Shown here: positions 8,344 to 17,662 of the stretch, piece after piece | How the letters are laid out: the number at the start of each line of letters is the position of its first letter | Position numbering within the stretch: position 1 is the stretch's first letter | NCBI RefSeq assembly: GCF_002198715.1 | Contig: NZ_MWLK01000039.1 | Coordinates: 62,001 to 126,000, forward strand | DNA length: 64,000 nucleotides | From: Rhodomicrobium sp. R_RK_3 | GTDB taxonomy: Bacteria; Pseudomonadota; Alphaproteobacteria; Rhizobiales; Rhodomicrobiaceae | Reading direction: 5' to 3' | Notes under the pieces: model-generated | The model's database searches: none | Told to the model about the DNA's origin: nothing | What the model saw: only the letters and a program-made list of their open reading frames with translations | Made by a program: the position numbers and the translations under genes

Positions 8344-10704
8344 ATGCGTAAAAACCAATATAAAGTCCCGCGCAAAGGATCGGCTTTCGCGGTGCTTGCG
8401 ACGGTCGCCGCCTGCGCCGGTGTGCTGGCCCTGCTGCAGCCGGATGGCGGCGACGGCGAAACGGTCATCGCGAACCATGTCGGCACCGCCGTTACGGGAC
8501 GCGCCGAATCCACGGGGCGGCAATCCAAGGCGCTGCTCTCGGTGGCGAAATCGGGGCCGGACACGGTGCCGGTACCCGGCAAATCCGATCTGGCGCCGCT
8601 GCCCGACAAGAAGGACGGTGCCGAGGCAGCCGCCGCGCCGATCAAGGAAGAGCCCGTCACCACAGCCGCCATGCGCCCGCCCGAGGGCCGGCTGTCGAAG
8701 GCGGAGGGCGACGCCCTGCTGGCACCGCTGCTCAAAGCCGACATCCCGGCCTCTGACATCGATGCGCTCAAGGAGGTCGTCAAGCAGGTCCAGAAGCAGG
8801 ATTTTCCCGACGCGCGCGACGCCATGGCGAAGATCGGCGATGCGACGGTGAAGAAATTCGCGCTCTGGTATTATTACCGCGCCGAAGCGCCCGATGTTCC
8901 CGCCACCGAGATTGCCGCCTTCCTCGACGCCAACCCGCTCTGGCCGAGCCGCGCGGCGCTGACCGAAGCCATCGAGGACGCACTGTTCTGGCGCGAGACC
9001 GATCCCGCCAAGGTCATCGCCTATTTCTCCGGCAGACGGCCCGTCAGCGGCACCGGCAAGGCGGCGCTCGGCAGCGCGCTGATCGAGACCGGCCGCAAGA
9101 GCGAGGGCGAGGCGCTGGTGCGCGAAGCCTGGCGCAAGACGGTGCTGACGCCGTCCATCGAAAAGAAGCTTCGGCAGTTGCATGTGCTGACGGCGGAGGA
9201 CCACCGCGCCCGCGCCGATTATCTGCTGATTCAGGACAACAAGGCCCGCCTCCCCGCCGTGAAGCGGCTGCTGCCGTTGATCGAAGGTCATGCCCGCGAC
9301 GCCATCAAGGCCGAGATCGCCTCGGTCGAGCGCTCGAAAAAGGCCGCCGGGCTGCTCGCCAAGCTGGACAAGGACGTCAAGAACGATCCCGGCGTGATGT
9401 TCGCGCGGATGCAGGTGCTGCGCCGCAAGGGCGACGACAAGCAGGTCTGGAGCATTCTGCGCTCGGCTCCGAAGACGGCCGAGGCGATGATCGACCCGAC
9501 CGCCTGGTGGGGCGCCCGCGAGCCGCATATCCGCCTCGCGCTCAATGCCGGCAACGCCAAGACCGCCTATGCCATCGCCAAGGATCACGGCGCCGAGCTG
9601 ATCGACGAAGATCTGAGCGACGCCGAATTCCTCGCCGGCTGGATCGCGTTGCGCTATCTCGACAAGCCGGAAGACGCGCGCAAGCATTTCGAGGCCTCGG
9701 CCGCCGCCGGCGGCCTGCCAAAGCGGCGCTCGCGCGCCAGCTATTGGCTCGGCCGCACCGAACTGGTTCTGAAGAACGAGCGCGCCGCCACCGCGCGCTT
9801 CGCCGAAGCCGCCCAGCAGAGCCACACATTCTACGGCCAGCTTGCCCACCAGATGATCGCCTCGTCCCAGGCCAAGGCGGCCATCCGCGGCTTCGTCCGA
9901 CCGACAGAGGCCGAGGTCAAGGCCTTCGTCTCCCGCGATGTGATGAAGGCGATGGTCATCGCCCAGAAGGCCGGTTTCGAAAATCTGATGTCGGATTTCA
10001 TGTTCGACCTCGCCCGCCAGATCGGCAGCGCGCCGGACATGATCTTGCTCTGCGAACTGGCGATCCGAACTGCCCAGCCGCAGCGCACCGTGCGCATGGC
10101 CAAGATCGCCATGAACCGCGATTTCCCGGTCGAGCATTACGCCTATCCGAACGCCCTCCCGGATTTCAAATCCGTGGCGGGCGGCGGCGACATCGAGGCC
10201 GCGCTCGTTCATGCGCTGACGCGGCAGGAGAGCGAGTTCAACCCCGGCACCGTCAGCCCCGCCGGCGCGCTGGGCCTGATGCAGTTGCTGCCCGCGACGG
10301 CGAAGGAAGTCGCCAAGTCGAACGACGTCAAATTCGACAAGGGCAAGCTGACCAGCGATCCGGCCTATAATGTTTCGCTCGGCGCCGCCTTCCTGCAGCA
10401 GCTCATCAGCAGCTATGACGGCTCCTATATCATGGCGCTGGCGGGCTATAATGCCGGCCCGGGCCGCGTGCGCCAATGGGTGGCCGCCTTCGGCGATCCG
10501 CGCAGCAAAACCGTGGATCCCATCGACTGGATCGAGCGAATCCCCTTTACCGAAACCCGTGAATATGTGCACAAAATCCTTGAAAGCGCGCAGGTCTACC
10601 GGTCGCGTCTGGCCAGCCAGGATGCAACGCTCCGGCTCGCCGAGGATCTGCATCGCGGCCGCAAGGACAAGCCGCAATTCATGATCGGCGCGGCCTCGAA
10701 CTAG
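8344..10704 (+). CDS. slt: Soluble lytic murein transglycosylase
   Basis: 786 residues from the chosen start. The N-terminus has a basic stretch and then a hydrophobic segment (FAVLATVAACAGVLALL), a signal peptide or anchor for the periplasm. A long helical superhelix region follows, then the SLT domain at about residues 615-740: LTRQESEFNP with catalytic Glu near 629, GALGLMQLLPATA, and AGYNAGPGRVRQW. The enzyme cuts peptidoglycan between MurNAc and GlcNAc, forming 1,6-anhydro ends. The frame is open further up to a TTG at 8242, but that extension does not look exported. The ribosome site at 8344 is weak, so the start is not certain. Confidence 0.9.
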   Translation: MRKNQYKVPRKGSAFAVLATVAACAGVLALLQPDGGDGETVIANHVGTAVTGRAESTGRQSKALLSVAKSGPDTVPVPGKSDLAPLPDKKDGAEAAAAPIKEEPVTTAAMRPPEGRLSKAEGDALLAPLLKADIPASDIDALKEVVKQVQKQDFPDARDAMAKIGDATVKKFALWYYYRAEAPDVPATEIAAFLDANPLWPSRAALTEAIEDALFWRETDPAKVIAYFSGRRPVSGTGKAALGSALIETGRKSEGEALVREAWRKTVLTPSIEKKLRQLHVLTAEDHRARADYLLIQDNKARLPAVKRLLPLIEGHARDAIKAEIASVERSKKAAGLLAKLDKDVKNDPGVMFARMQVLRRKGDDKQVWSILRSAPKTAEAMIDPTAWWGAREPHIRLALNAGNAKTAYAIAKDHGAELIDEDLSDAEFLAGWIALRYLDKPEDARKHFEASAAAGGLPKRRSRASYWLGRTELVLKNERAATARFAEAAQQSHTFYGQLAHQMIASSQAKAAIRGFVRPTEAEVKAFVSRDVMKAMVIAQKAGFENLMSDFMFDLARQIGSAPDMILLCELAIRTAQPQRTVRMAKIAMNRDFPVEHYAYPNALPDFKSVAGGGDIEAALVHALTRQESEFNPGTVSPAGALGLMQLLPATAKEVAKSNDVKFDKGKLTSDPAYNVSLGAAFLQQLISSYDGSYIMALAGYNAGPGRVRQWVAAFGDPRSKTVDPIDWIERIPFTETREYVHKILESAQVYRSRLASQDATLRLAEDLHRGRKDKPQFMIGAASN

Positions 10705-10772
10705 CGTTTGCGTGCGGCCGCAGCGGGCGTTTCGCGGTATCGGACTGGGCAGAGAAGCGGGGCGGACGCGGG

Positions 10773-11738
10773 ATGGACGAGGCTGGCGGCCAGGGCTGGG
10801 AAGACATACGCTTTACCTCCCATGACGGGCTGACGCTGTACGCCCGCCGCTATGGCGAGCCGAGCCGGGCGCGCCCGGTGGTCTGCCTCGCGGGCCTCAC
10901 CCGCAATTCCGCCGATTTCCACGATCTGGCGAGCTTCCTCGCCAATCACCCGTCACGGCCGCGCGAGGTCTACTGCCCCGATTATCGCGGGCGCGGCAAA
11001 TCCGACTGGGACCCCGACTGGCGCAATTATTCGCCCTTCATCGAGCTGCTCGACGTGCTCGACCTGATGGCGATTCGCGGCCTGCACCGCGCCGCCGTGA
11101 TCGGCACGTCGCGCGGCGGCATCATCTCCATGCTGATGGCGCTGATGCGGCCGACCGCGCTCTCCTCGCTGGTGCTGAACGACATCGGCCCCGAGATCGA
11201 GACCGCCGGCCTTGCCCGCATCATGGGCTATGCCGGGAAAATCCCGCTGCCGGCCAATTGGCAGGAGGCGCGCGATCTGGTGCGCTCGATGAACAAGCGG
11301 TTCTTCACCAATCTCAGCGAAGAGGAATGGGCCGATCTGGCCGGGCAATTCTTCGCCGAGGAGAATGGCCGCCCGGCGCCGGGCTATGATCCCAAGCTCG
11401 GCAGCGCCCTGTCGGAGATCGACATTTCGCAGAAGATCCCCACCATGTGGCAGCAATTCGAGGGGCTGAAAAATCTGCCCGTGCTGGTGCTGCGCGGCGA
11501 GAATTCGGACCTTCTGAGCGCCAAGACCGTCGCCGAGATGGCCGAGCGCCACCCGCGCCTTGCCTCGGTCACCGTGCATGCGCAGGGCCATGCGCCGCTC
11601 CTGAAGGACCGCTTCACCATCGGCATCATCGCCGATTTCCTGCGCGAAACCGACCCTGATACGGCCCCCGCCCGCAATGGCGAAGCCGGCCGCACGCAGT
11701 TGCCTCGGTTGACCGCCCTGGAAGACACGCAGGTTTAG
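10773..11738 (+). CDS. Alpha/beta hydrolase
   Basis: 321 residues with the alpha/beta hydrolase fold: YCPDYRGRGKSDWDPD near residue 70, the nucleophile elbow GTSRGG with Ser near 113, and the catalytic His in GHAPLLKD near 275. There is no signal peptide, so it is cytosolic. The substrate class (ester, lactone, epoxide) is not readable from the motifs. It follows slt by 68 bases on the same strand and may share its transcript. A family B repeat lies downstream. Confidence 0.85.
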   Translation: MDEAGGQGWEDIRFTSHDGLTLYARRYGEPSRARPVVCLAGLTRNSADFHDLASFLANHPSRPREVYCPDYRGRGKSDWDPDWRNYSPFIELLDVLDLMAIRGLHRAAVIGTSRGGIISMLMALMRPTALSSLVLNDIGPEIETAGLARIMGYAGKIPLPANWQEARDLVRSMNKRFFTNLSEEEWADLAGQFFAEENGRPAPGYDPKLGSALSEIDISQKIPTMWQQFEGLKNLPVLVLRGENSDLLSAKTVAEMAERHPRLASVTVHAQGHAPLLKDRFTIGIIADFLRETDPDTAPARNGEAGRTQLPRLTALEDTQV

Positions 11739-11828
11739 CAGGTACTGCGCTCGGCATTTCGGCACTCACTTACGATTACGAGAGCAAACGTGGCGGGCTG
11801 AATTGTTGGACGCCCGCGCCGAGGCTCG

Positions 11829-11960
11829 CCGCAGCCGAACCCTCTCCAAGGGGAGAGGGTGGCGTGCGTCAGCACGCCGGGTGAGGGGTTGCGGACTCTC
11901 GGCTGGCTCACGAACCCTTCACCCCCGCCCTCTCCCCAGGGAGAGGGAGTCTCGCTGCGG
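11829..11960. repeat. Intergenic repeat, family B, copy 1
   Basis: About 130 bases bounded by a GCCGCAG / CTGCGG inverted pair. The inner arms are CCCTCTCC-AAGG-GGAGAGGG on the left and CCCTCTCCCCAGGGAGAGGG on the right, and the middle contains GGTGAGGGGTTGCGGA. Similar elements occur near 39.1, 55.0 and 58.9 kb in this window. It lies between the hydrolase gene and the SRPBCC gene, outside coding sequence. Confidence 0.75.
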
Positions 11961-12087
11961 GACGTGGCGGGGGGCGTCCTATCTTCCAGGGATGGCCGGG
12001 ATTATCCACCGCCACGATATTAGCATTGCCTTATATAAGCTCATCCTGGCATGATGCGGCCGGACCACCATCACTCAGGAGCCCAAT

Positions 12088-12741
12088 ATGAAAAACGACA
12101 TTGCCCAGTTGATCGGAGCGGTTGCGCGGGAAGTCGACAGCCGCGAGGTCGACGGCAAGCCGGCGCGCGTCATCATCGCCACCCGCGTCTATGACGCCAA
12201 TGTCGACGATGTCTGGGACGCGCTCACCAGCGCCGAGCGCATTCCGCGCTGGTTCCTGCCGATCGAGGGCGATCTGCGCGTCGGCGGGCGCTACCAGATC
12301 AAGGGCAATGCGAGCGGCACGATCACCCAATGCGAACCGCCGCAGCGCCTTGCGCTGACCTGGGAATATGGCGGGGGCATCAGCTGGGTTTCGGTGCAGC
12401 TCGCCGAGGCGGAAGGCGGCGGCACGCGGCTCGAGCTCGAGCATGTCGCGCATGTCGAGGATGGGCTTTGGGACCAGTTCGGCCCCGGCGCGGTCGGTGT
12501 CGGATGGGATCTGGCGATCATGGGTCTCGGCAAGCATCTCGAAGGTGGCGCGGGAGTCGATCCGGAGCAGGCGGCCGCCTGGGGCGGGTCCGAGGAAGGC
12601 AAGGCCTTCATGCGGGCGAGCAGCGAGGATTGGCGGCAGGCCTCGATCGCGGCCGGCACCGATGAGGCCGCCGCGACCGCCGCGGCCGCGCGCACGACGG
12701 CCTTTTATACCGGCGAGAGCGCACCCGCGACGGAGAGCTGA
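12088..12741 (+). CDS. SRPBCC family protein (AHSA1-like)
   Basis: 217 residues of the START/SRPBCC fold, AHSA1-like subgroup. The core reads VYDANVDDVWDALTSAERIPRWFLPIEGDLRVGGRY, with the typical RW-F and G-GG turns, followed by LTWEYGGG and TRLELEHVAHVEDGLWDQFGPGAVGVGWD. Such proteins bind hydrophobic ligands or act as stress cofactors; the ligand is unknown. The stop overlaps the start of the ArsR-type gene by one base (TGATG), so the two are probably translationally coupled. Confidence 0.85.
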   Translation: MKNDIAQLIGAVAREVDSREVDGKPARVIIATRVYDANVDDVWDALTSAERIPRWFLPIEGDLRVGGRYQIKGNASGTITQCEPPQRLALTWEYGGGISWVSVQLAEAEGGGTRLELEHVAHVEDGLWDQFGPGAVGVGWDLAIMGLGKHLEGGAGVDPEQAAAWGGSEEGKAFMRASSEDWRQASIAAGTDEAAATAAAARTTAFYTGESAPATES

Positions 12742-13085
12742 TGCACGCTTTCGACATTCTGGGCGATCCTGTCCGCCGCCGCATTCTGGAAGCGCTGGCC
12801 GAGGGCGAGCACGCCTCCGGCGACATCGTCGCTCTGGTGCAGCGCGAATTCGGCATCACCCAGTCCGCCGTCTCGCAGCATCTCCGGGTGCTGCGGGAAA
12901 GTGGCTTGGCCTCGGTCCGCATCGACGGGCCGCGGCGGGTCTATTCCATCGACGCCGCGCCCTTGCGCGAGGTCGACGCCTGGCTGGCCCGCTTCCGCCG
13001 CTTCTGGGAGCATCGCCTCGACGCGCTCGCGACGGAGATCGCCAGGGGCAAGCGCAAGCGGGCCCGGGAGAGTGAGGAAGGGTGA
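12741..13085 (+). CDS. ArsR family helix-turn-helix regulator
   Basis: 114 residues: a winged-helix domain with FDILGDPVRRRILEALAEGEHASGDIV, then QSAVSQHLRVLRESGLASVRIDGPRRVYSID as recognition helix and wing. No metal-binding Cys cluster is present, so metal sensing of the ArsR/SmtB kind is unlikely. The pairing of such a regulator with an AHSA1-type SRPBCC gene is common in proteobacteria, and it probably controls its own operon (inference). It overlaps the upstream gene by one base. Confidence 0.9.
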   Translation: MHAFDILGDPVRRRILEALAEGEHASGDIVALVQREFGITQSAVSQHLRVLRESGLASVRIDGPRRVYSIDAAPLREVDAWLARFRRFWEHRLDALATEIARGKRKRARESEEG

Positions 13086-13111
13086 TTGGTGAGGCCCATC
13101 ATCATCCTGAC

Positions 13112-13219
13112 CGAAATGCCCGCGCAGGCGGGGATCCAGTACGCCGCAGTGTAAGCGGTTGGGCAGAAAGCCGATTTCGAGTTTGTGAATACCGGATCCC
13201 CGTCTTCGCGGGGATTTCG
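13112..13219. repeat. Intergenic repeat, family A, copy 1
   Basis: 108 bases bounded by CGAAATGCCCGCGCAGGCGGGG on the left and its near complement ending GGGGATTTCG on the right. The inner part runs from CAGTACGCCGCAG through GGTTGGGCAGAAAGCC to TTTGTGAATACCG. The copy at 27238 carries the same inner part in reverse orientation, and the copy at 50951 carries it in the same orientation. Confidence 0.85.
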
Positions 13220-13243
13220 TCTGAGGGCGGATGAAGGCGCCGT

Positions 13244-14143
13244 CTACTCCCCACCCTCGTGCCGCTCGACATGGGGCTCGCGGCCGCCGCGCAGGATGGA
13301 ATTGCCGGCGTAGAGCGTGCGCTGGTCGATGGGCGGCGGGTCGAGCCAGTCGCTTTCGCGCATCTGGCCGCTGCGGCCATAGGCGGCGAGCGCGTTCTCG
13401 TAGCAGGCCATGCGCACATGCCGCTCGGGGACACCGCTCTTCAGCGCAAGCTCGGCCGTCTTCGGCACGCCCAGCGGCTCGGAGACACCCCAGTCGCAGG
13501 CCGAATCCACGATGATCCGCTCGGCGCCATATTGCTTGAGCAACTGCACCATGCGCGCATCGCCCATCTTGGTGGACGGATAGATCGAAAACGCCGCCCA
13601 GAATCCGCGCTGCAACACCTCCGCGACCGTCTCCTCATTATTGTGGTCGACGATCACCTGGGACGGATCGAGCCCGTGCTCCAGCGCGACGTCCATCGAG
13701 CGCGTGGTGCCGCGCTTCTTGTCGCGATGCGGCGTATGGATCATCACCGGCAGCTCCAGCTCCTTGGCCAATTCGAGCTGGGCGCGGAAATATTTGTCCT
13801 CGAGCGGCGTCTGCTCGTCATAGCCGATCTCGCCGATGGCGACGACGCCGTCCTTCAGTGCGAAGCGCGGCAGGATCTCCATCACGCCCTCGGCCAGCTC
13901 CTCATTGTTGGCCTCCTTGGAGTTCAGGCCGGCGGTGCAGTAATGCCGGATGCCGAACTGGCCGGCGCGAAAGCGCTCCCAGCCGACGATGGCGGAGAGG
14001 TAGTCGATATAGGTGCCGACATAGGTGCGCGGTTGGCCGACCCAGAAGGCCGGTTCGATCACCGCGACGATGCCGGCCGCCGCCATGGCCTCGTAATCAT
14101 TGGTGGTGCGGGAGATCATATGGGCGTGCGGATCGATATACAT
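13244..14143 (-). CDS. eboB: TatD-like amidohydrolase EboB of the ebo cluster
   Basis: 299 residues of the TatD/amidohydrolase fold. Metal ligands are visible in DPHAHM (residues 4-9), EIGYDE, IHTPHRDK and DHNNEE, with the last Asp in VDSACDWGVS. In ebo clusters the TatD-like gene is eboB. Here it is 21 bases downstream of eboA on the same strand, which supports the call over a housekeeping TatD DNase. The reaction and substrate in the cluster are not known. The ribosome site of this gene lies in the short gap after eboA. Confidence 0.85.
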   Translation of the reverse strand: MYIDPHAHMISRTTNDYEAMAAAGIVAVIEPAFWVGQPRTYVGTYIDYLSAIVGWERFRAGQFGIRHYCTAGLNSKEANNEELAEGVMEILPRFALKDGVVAIGEIGYDEQTPLEDKYFRAQLELAKELELPVMIHTPHRDKKRGTTRSMDVALEHGLDPSQVIVDHNNEETVAEVLQRGFWAAFSIYPSTKMGDARMVQLLKQYGAERIIVDSACDWGVSEPLGVPKTAELALKSGVPERHVRMACYENALAAYGRSGQMRESDWLDPPPIDQRTLYAGNSILRGGREPHVERHEGGE

Positions 14144-14164
14144 GGCCGCTTGCTCCTTTGGGGT

Positions 14165-15022
14165 TCAGGCGAGCGTCTGCCAGGTGAGCGCGCCGGTTTC
14201 GATGCGGCGCGCCAGGTCCGGCGCGGATTGCAGGATCGGCGCGGCGTCTTCGGATTGCGATGCGGCAAGGGCGAGCGCGGCGGCTTCACGTTCCACCGTG
14301 GCACCGTTCGCGAGGACGCGGGCGAGATCGGCGAGCATCGGCGGCGTGGTGGCATAGGACCCGACGCCGCGCCACAATTCCGGCGAGACGCCGCGTTCGG
14401 CGGCCCAGCGCTCATGCGCGTAGTCGAACAGCATCAGCGCCAGATCCGCATTGGCGCGCGCGTCCAGTCCCTGTATCGGCGCCAAAGCGGAGCCGACGAA
14501 CAGCGCCTTCAGGATCATGTGGTTCCAGCGGTGATCGTCGAAATGGTCGCGTGGATAGGCATTGTTATGCGCGACGGCCTCGAAGATCGCCGACATGTTC
14601 GAGCGCAGGCCCTCGGCAGCCTGGGCTTCGAGGCGGTCGCCTTGCGGATAGAGCGGCAGGCCGCGATAGAAGGCGATGGCCTCGGCGACGTCGGCGGTGC
14701 GGCAGAGGCGCTGGAAATTTTCGGGAAACTTGTCCCCTTGCGCGACCGTCCGCAGCAGCACCAGCACGCGGGCGGCGCCGTCGACGCTCCAGCCGCGCGG
14801 GTCCCAGCCGGGACGGGCGGCGTCGGCGGCTTCAAGATCGGCTGCGTCCAGCGCGAGATCGGCGCGGCCCAGGCGGCGGGGTATCAGGCCGAGCGTGATG
14901 AAGACATCGCGTTCCGGCGTCGCCGCGCCGCGCGCGATGCGCTCGCTCAGCCAGCGCCAGCTTTCGGGCGAGGTTTGTTTTTCGAGCCATCGGCTTAGCA
15001 GTTCGGGGGCGTGAATCTGCAT
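14165..15022 (-). CDS. eboA: EboA domain protein
   Basis: 285 residues, helical, no signal peptide and no membrane segment. It is recognised as EboA from the LGLIPRRLGRADLALD segment near the N-terminus, the NAYPRDHFDDHRWNHMILKALF block, and its position directly upstream of the TatD-like gene. The biochemical role of EboA is unknown. The gene is divergent from eboF, with 99 bases between the two starts. The block RDHFDDHRWNHM is rich in His and Asp and could bind a metal; this is inference only. Confidence 0.85.
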   Translation of the reverse strand: MQIHAPELLSRWLEKQTSPESWRWLSERIARGAATPERDVFITLGLIPRRLGRADLALDAADLEAADAARPGWDPRGWSVDGAARVLVLLRTVAQGDKFPENFQRLCRTADVAEAIAFYRGLPLYPQGDRLEAQAAEGLRSNMSAIFEAVAHNNAYPRDHFDDHRWNHMILKALFVGSALAPIQGLDARANADLALMLFDYAHERWAAERGVSPELWRGVGSYATTPPMLADLARVLANGATVEREAAALALAASQSEDAAPILQSAPDLARRIETGALTWQTLA

Positions 15023-15121
15023 AATGCCTCATGAATGCGACGATTTACCGTACCCTACAAGAAGGCTATGGTCTTTGCAAAGCGCGCGCCGAGCAGCCCT
15101 CCTCCGTTTCGGATTTCCATA

Positions 15122-16513
15122 ATGCACCAGACATTGGTGATCCTCGTCGTCGGGCTGTCGCCCGAGCTGGTCGGCATTCACACGCCCAATATCGCCCGGC
15201 TGGCGGCGCGCGGAGGCATGCGGGCGCTGAACACCGTATTCCCCGCCGTGACCTGCACGGTGCAATCGACGCTGCTGACGGGCGTCTCGCCATCGGGGCA
15301 TGGCGCAGTCGCCAATGGCTGGTATTTCCGCGATCTGGCCGAGACCTGGCTGTGGCGGCAGTCGAATCACCTCATCGAGGGCGAGAAGGTCTGGGAGGCG
15401 GGGCGCAAGCGCGATCCCGGCTTCACCTGCGCCAACATGTTTTGGTGGTACAACATGTATTCCGGCGCCGATTGGGGCGCGACGCCCCGGCCGATGTATC
15501 CCGCAGATGGCCGCAAGCTGCCCGACCATTACGCCAATCCGCCCGAATTGCGCGACGAGCTGAATGCCAAGCTCGGCATGTTCCCGCTGTTCAAGTTCTG
15601 GGGTCCGGCGACGGATGTTTCCTCGTCCCGGTGGATCGCCGACGCGACGCTGCATGTCATGGAGACGCGCAAGCCGGCGCTGACGCTGTGCTACCTGCCG
15701 CATCTGGATTACAACCTGCAGCGGCTCGGGCCGGATCTCGGCAATGCGCGGCTGACCGAGGACCTAAAGGAGGTCGATGCCGTCACCGGGCAGCTCATCG
15801 ACTTCGCCGCGCGCAACGGCATGCGCGTCCTCATCGTCTCCGAATATGGCATCATGCCGGTGACGGATGCGGTGCATATCAACCGGGCGCTGCGCGGCGC
15901 CGGGCTGATCGCCATCCGCGAGGAGAACGGCACGGAATTGCTGGATGCGGGGGCGTCGGAAGCGTTTGCGCTTGCCGATCATCAGGCCGCGCATGTCTAT
16001 GTGCGCGACCCTGGCCGCATCGCCGAAGTGAAGGCGCTGCTCGAAGGTGTCGAGGGCATCGAGCAGGTCCTGGACGCCGACGGCAAACGCGAGATGGGTA
16101 TCGATCATCCTCGCTCGGGCGAGTTGGTTGCGATCTCGGCGGCGGATCGCTGGTTCAGCTATTATTACTGGCTCGACGATGCCCGCGCGCCCGATTTCGC
16201 CCGCACCGTCGATATTCACCGCAAGCCCGGCTACGACCCGGTGGAGTTGTTCCTCGACCCCGCCATCCGCAATCCGACCGCCGCCATCGGCTGGCGGCTG
16301 CTCAAGCGCAAGCTCGGCATGCGCGCGCTGATGGACGTGATCTCTGCCAAGGATACGCCGCTGGTAAAGGGCTCGCATGGCCGCCTGATGGAGGATAGGC
16401 GCCACGGCCCGCTGGTGATCGGCTCGGAGGCTGGGCTGTTGCCGGAGGGGCCGGTCGAGGCGGTGGACTTCAAGGCGCTGATGCTGGCGCATGTGTTCGG
16501 CGGCGGCGGGTAG
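15122..16513 (+). CDS. eboF: Nucleotide pyrophosphatase / alkaline phosphatase superfamily protein EboF of the ebo cluster
   Basis: 463 residues of the alkaline phosphatase / NPP fold. The nucleophile segment is FPAVTCTVQSTLLTGVSP followed by GHGAVANGWYFRDL. Metal-site segments are LPHLDYNLQRLGPD and VSEYGIMPVTDAVHIN, where the family more often has SDHGM. This variant pattern is what I would expect of the ebo-linked phosphodiesterase. The start at 15122 puts MHQTLVILVVGL at the N-terminus, as in the family; earlier ATGs at 15035 and 15068 add an unrelated extension. It is divergent from eboA and converges with eboC. Confidence 0.82.
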   Translation: MHQTLVILVVGLSPELVGIHTPNIARLAARGGMRALNTVFPAVTCTVQSTLLTGVSPSGHGAVANGWYFRDLAETWLWRQSNHLIEGEKVWEAGRKRDPGFTCANMFWWYNMYSGADWGATPRPMYPADGRKLPDHYANPPELRDELNAKLGMFPLFKFWGPATDVSSSRWIADATLHVMETRKPALTLCYLPHLDYNLQRLGPDLGNARLTEDLKEVDAVTGQLIDFAARNGMRVLIVSEYGIMPVTDAVHINRALRGAGLIAIREENGTELLDAGASEAFALADHQAAHVYVRDPGRIAEVKALLEGVEGIEQVLDADGKREMGIDHPRSGELVAISAADRWFSYYYWLDDARAPDFARTVDIHRKPGYDPVELFLDPAIRNPTAAIGWRLLKRKLGMRALMDVISAKDTPLVKGSHGRLMEDRRHGPLVIGSEAGLLPEGPVEAVDFKALMLAHVFGGGG

Positions 16514-16813
16514 GGCCGCACTTCACAATGGAGCGGAACCTATCCTTGAGCTACAATCCGTGCGAGTTCGGTGCATAAACGCCGCGCCGAGCGCATCTGC
16601 TCATAATCCTCTGAACGCCATGTATGCAAATATATTTCTTGCGCCTGCCGAAATTCCCGCAATGCAGCTATATGGCGTGCGTTCGCGGACAATGGCCCAA
16701 AGATCATTACAGATCTCCCTTCAATATTATTCGTCCGGAATGCTGGCGCGAGCCGTAGAGTCCATCAAGGGGAACGGACGATTATCCACAATGCTCCGGA
16801 TCCGATCAGGTCG
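16514..16813. other. Gap between convergent eboF and eboC
   Basis: About 300 bases without a supported gene. The base composition is visibly more AT-rich than the flanks. No hairpin with a T run was found, although terminators for both convergent genes would be expected here. Confidence 0.4.
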
Positions 16814-17662
16814 CTAAGTTCCCGGCACGAATTTCTGCGCGGCAATGGTTACGGGAACGGCGAGTGCGCAGAGCAAGCCCAGTGCCGGGGAATGATAGGC
16901 GCCGACGAGGATCGCATCATAGAGCGAGATGCCCGCGATCAGCCGCGAGATCGCGAGGCCGACATCTCCCTGCCGCCGCCGCCAGAGCAGCCACAGCGCC
17001 CCGCCGGTCCAGATCACGAAGGCGGCGAAGAACGGCAGCGCCTGCGGCCGGTCGAGAGCCGCGGCTGTGCCGACGGCGAGCGGCACGGCCATCACCGCCA
17101 GCGGCCATAGCCGCTCCACCCGGTCGAACGCCCCCTGCTTTGCCGCATAGGTCAGGCCGGTGATGTAGCAGAACAGGCCGATGGCGCCGATGAGCAGCGG
17201 CTCGCCCGACGCGCCGTAAGCAGCGGCGGCGGCGACGCCGTAAACCAGCGCGCGGCAGAGAGCCATCAGCAGCGGCGCCAGCGCGGTGCCCTTATGCAGC
17301 CAGTCATAGAGCACGATGGCCCCCGCCAGCAGGATCGCCATCAGAAACGCCTTGCTGCCCAGCGTCGCAAGGCAAACGAGGCCCACGGCCATGAGGCTGA
17401 AGCCAGCGGCGAACACCGTTCCCGCCGCGACCTCGCCTTGGGGAATCGGGCGGCTCGAGCGCTCGCGCGCGTCGATCTCGGCGTCGAAGGCGTCGTTCAG
17501 ATACATGCCGGAGACATAGAGCAGCGACAGGCCGATCAGCAGCGGCACAAGGATGCTGTCCGAGGAATGCCCCGCCGACAGCACGATCCCCGCCAGGGCG
17601 TTGGTCCAGACGGTCGGCAGGTTGGACACGCGCCCCAGCCGTAGGGCGGTGAGCCAATTCAT
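16814..17662 (-). CDS. eboC: UbiA-like prenyltransferase EboC
   Basis: 282 residues, almost entirely hydrophobic with about eight membrane segments. The first Asp-rich motif NDAFDAEIDARERSSRPIP (loop after the second helix) matches the UbiA family. The second motif is weaker (YDWLHKGTALAPLLMALCRA). UbiA enzymes move an isoprenoid chain to an acceptor at the membrane; EboC may instead help pass a metabolite across it (inference from cluster studies in cyanobacteria). The start is set at 17662, where ATGA overlaps the eboE stop by four bases; a longer frame to 17887 would lie inside eboE. Confidence 0.88.
   Translation of the reverse strand: MNWLTALRLGRVSNLPTVWTNALAGIVLSAGHSSDSILVPLLIGLSLLYVSGMYLNDAFDAEIDARERSSRPIPQGEVAAGTVFAAGFSLMAVGLVCLATLGSKAFLMAILLAGAIVLYDWLHKGTALAPLLMALCRALVYGVAAAAAYGASGEPLLIGAIGLFCYITGLTYAAKQGAFDRVERLWPLAVMAVPLAVGTAAALDRPQALPFFAAFVIWTGGALWLLWRRRQGDVGLAISRLIAGISLYDAILVGAYHSPALGLLCALAVPVTIAAQKFVPGT

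Noticed and set aside
8326-10677. 783-codon minus-strand frame opposite slt
   Set aside because: Long antisense frames are common in this GC-rich DNA; the plus strand carries the clear SLT domain.
11829-11960. Family B repeats as CRISPR or tandem array
   Set aside because: Each copy stands alone, kilobases from the next, with inverted rather than direct internal repeats.
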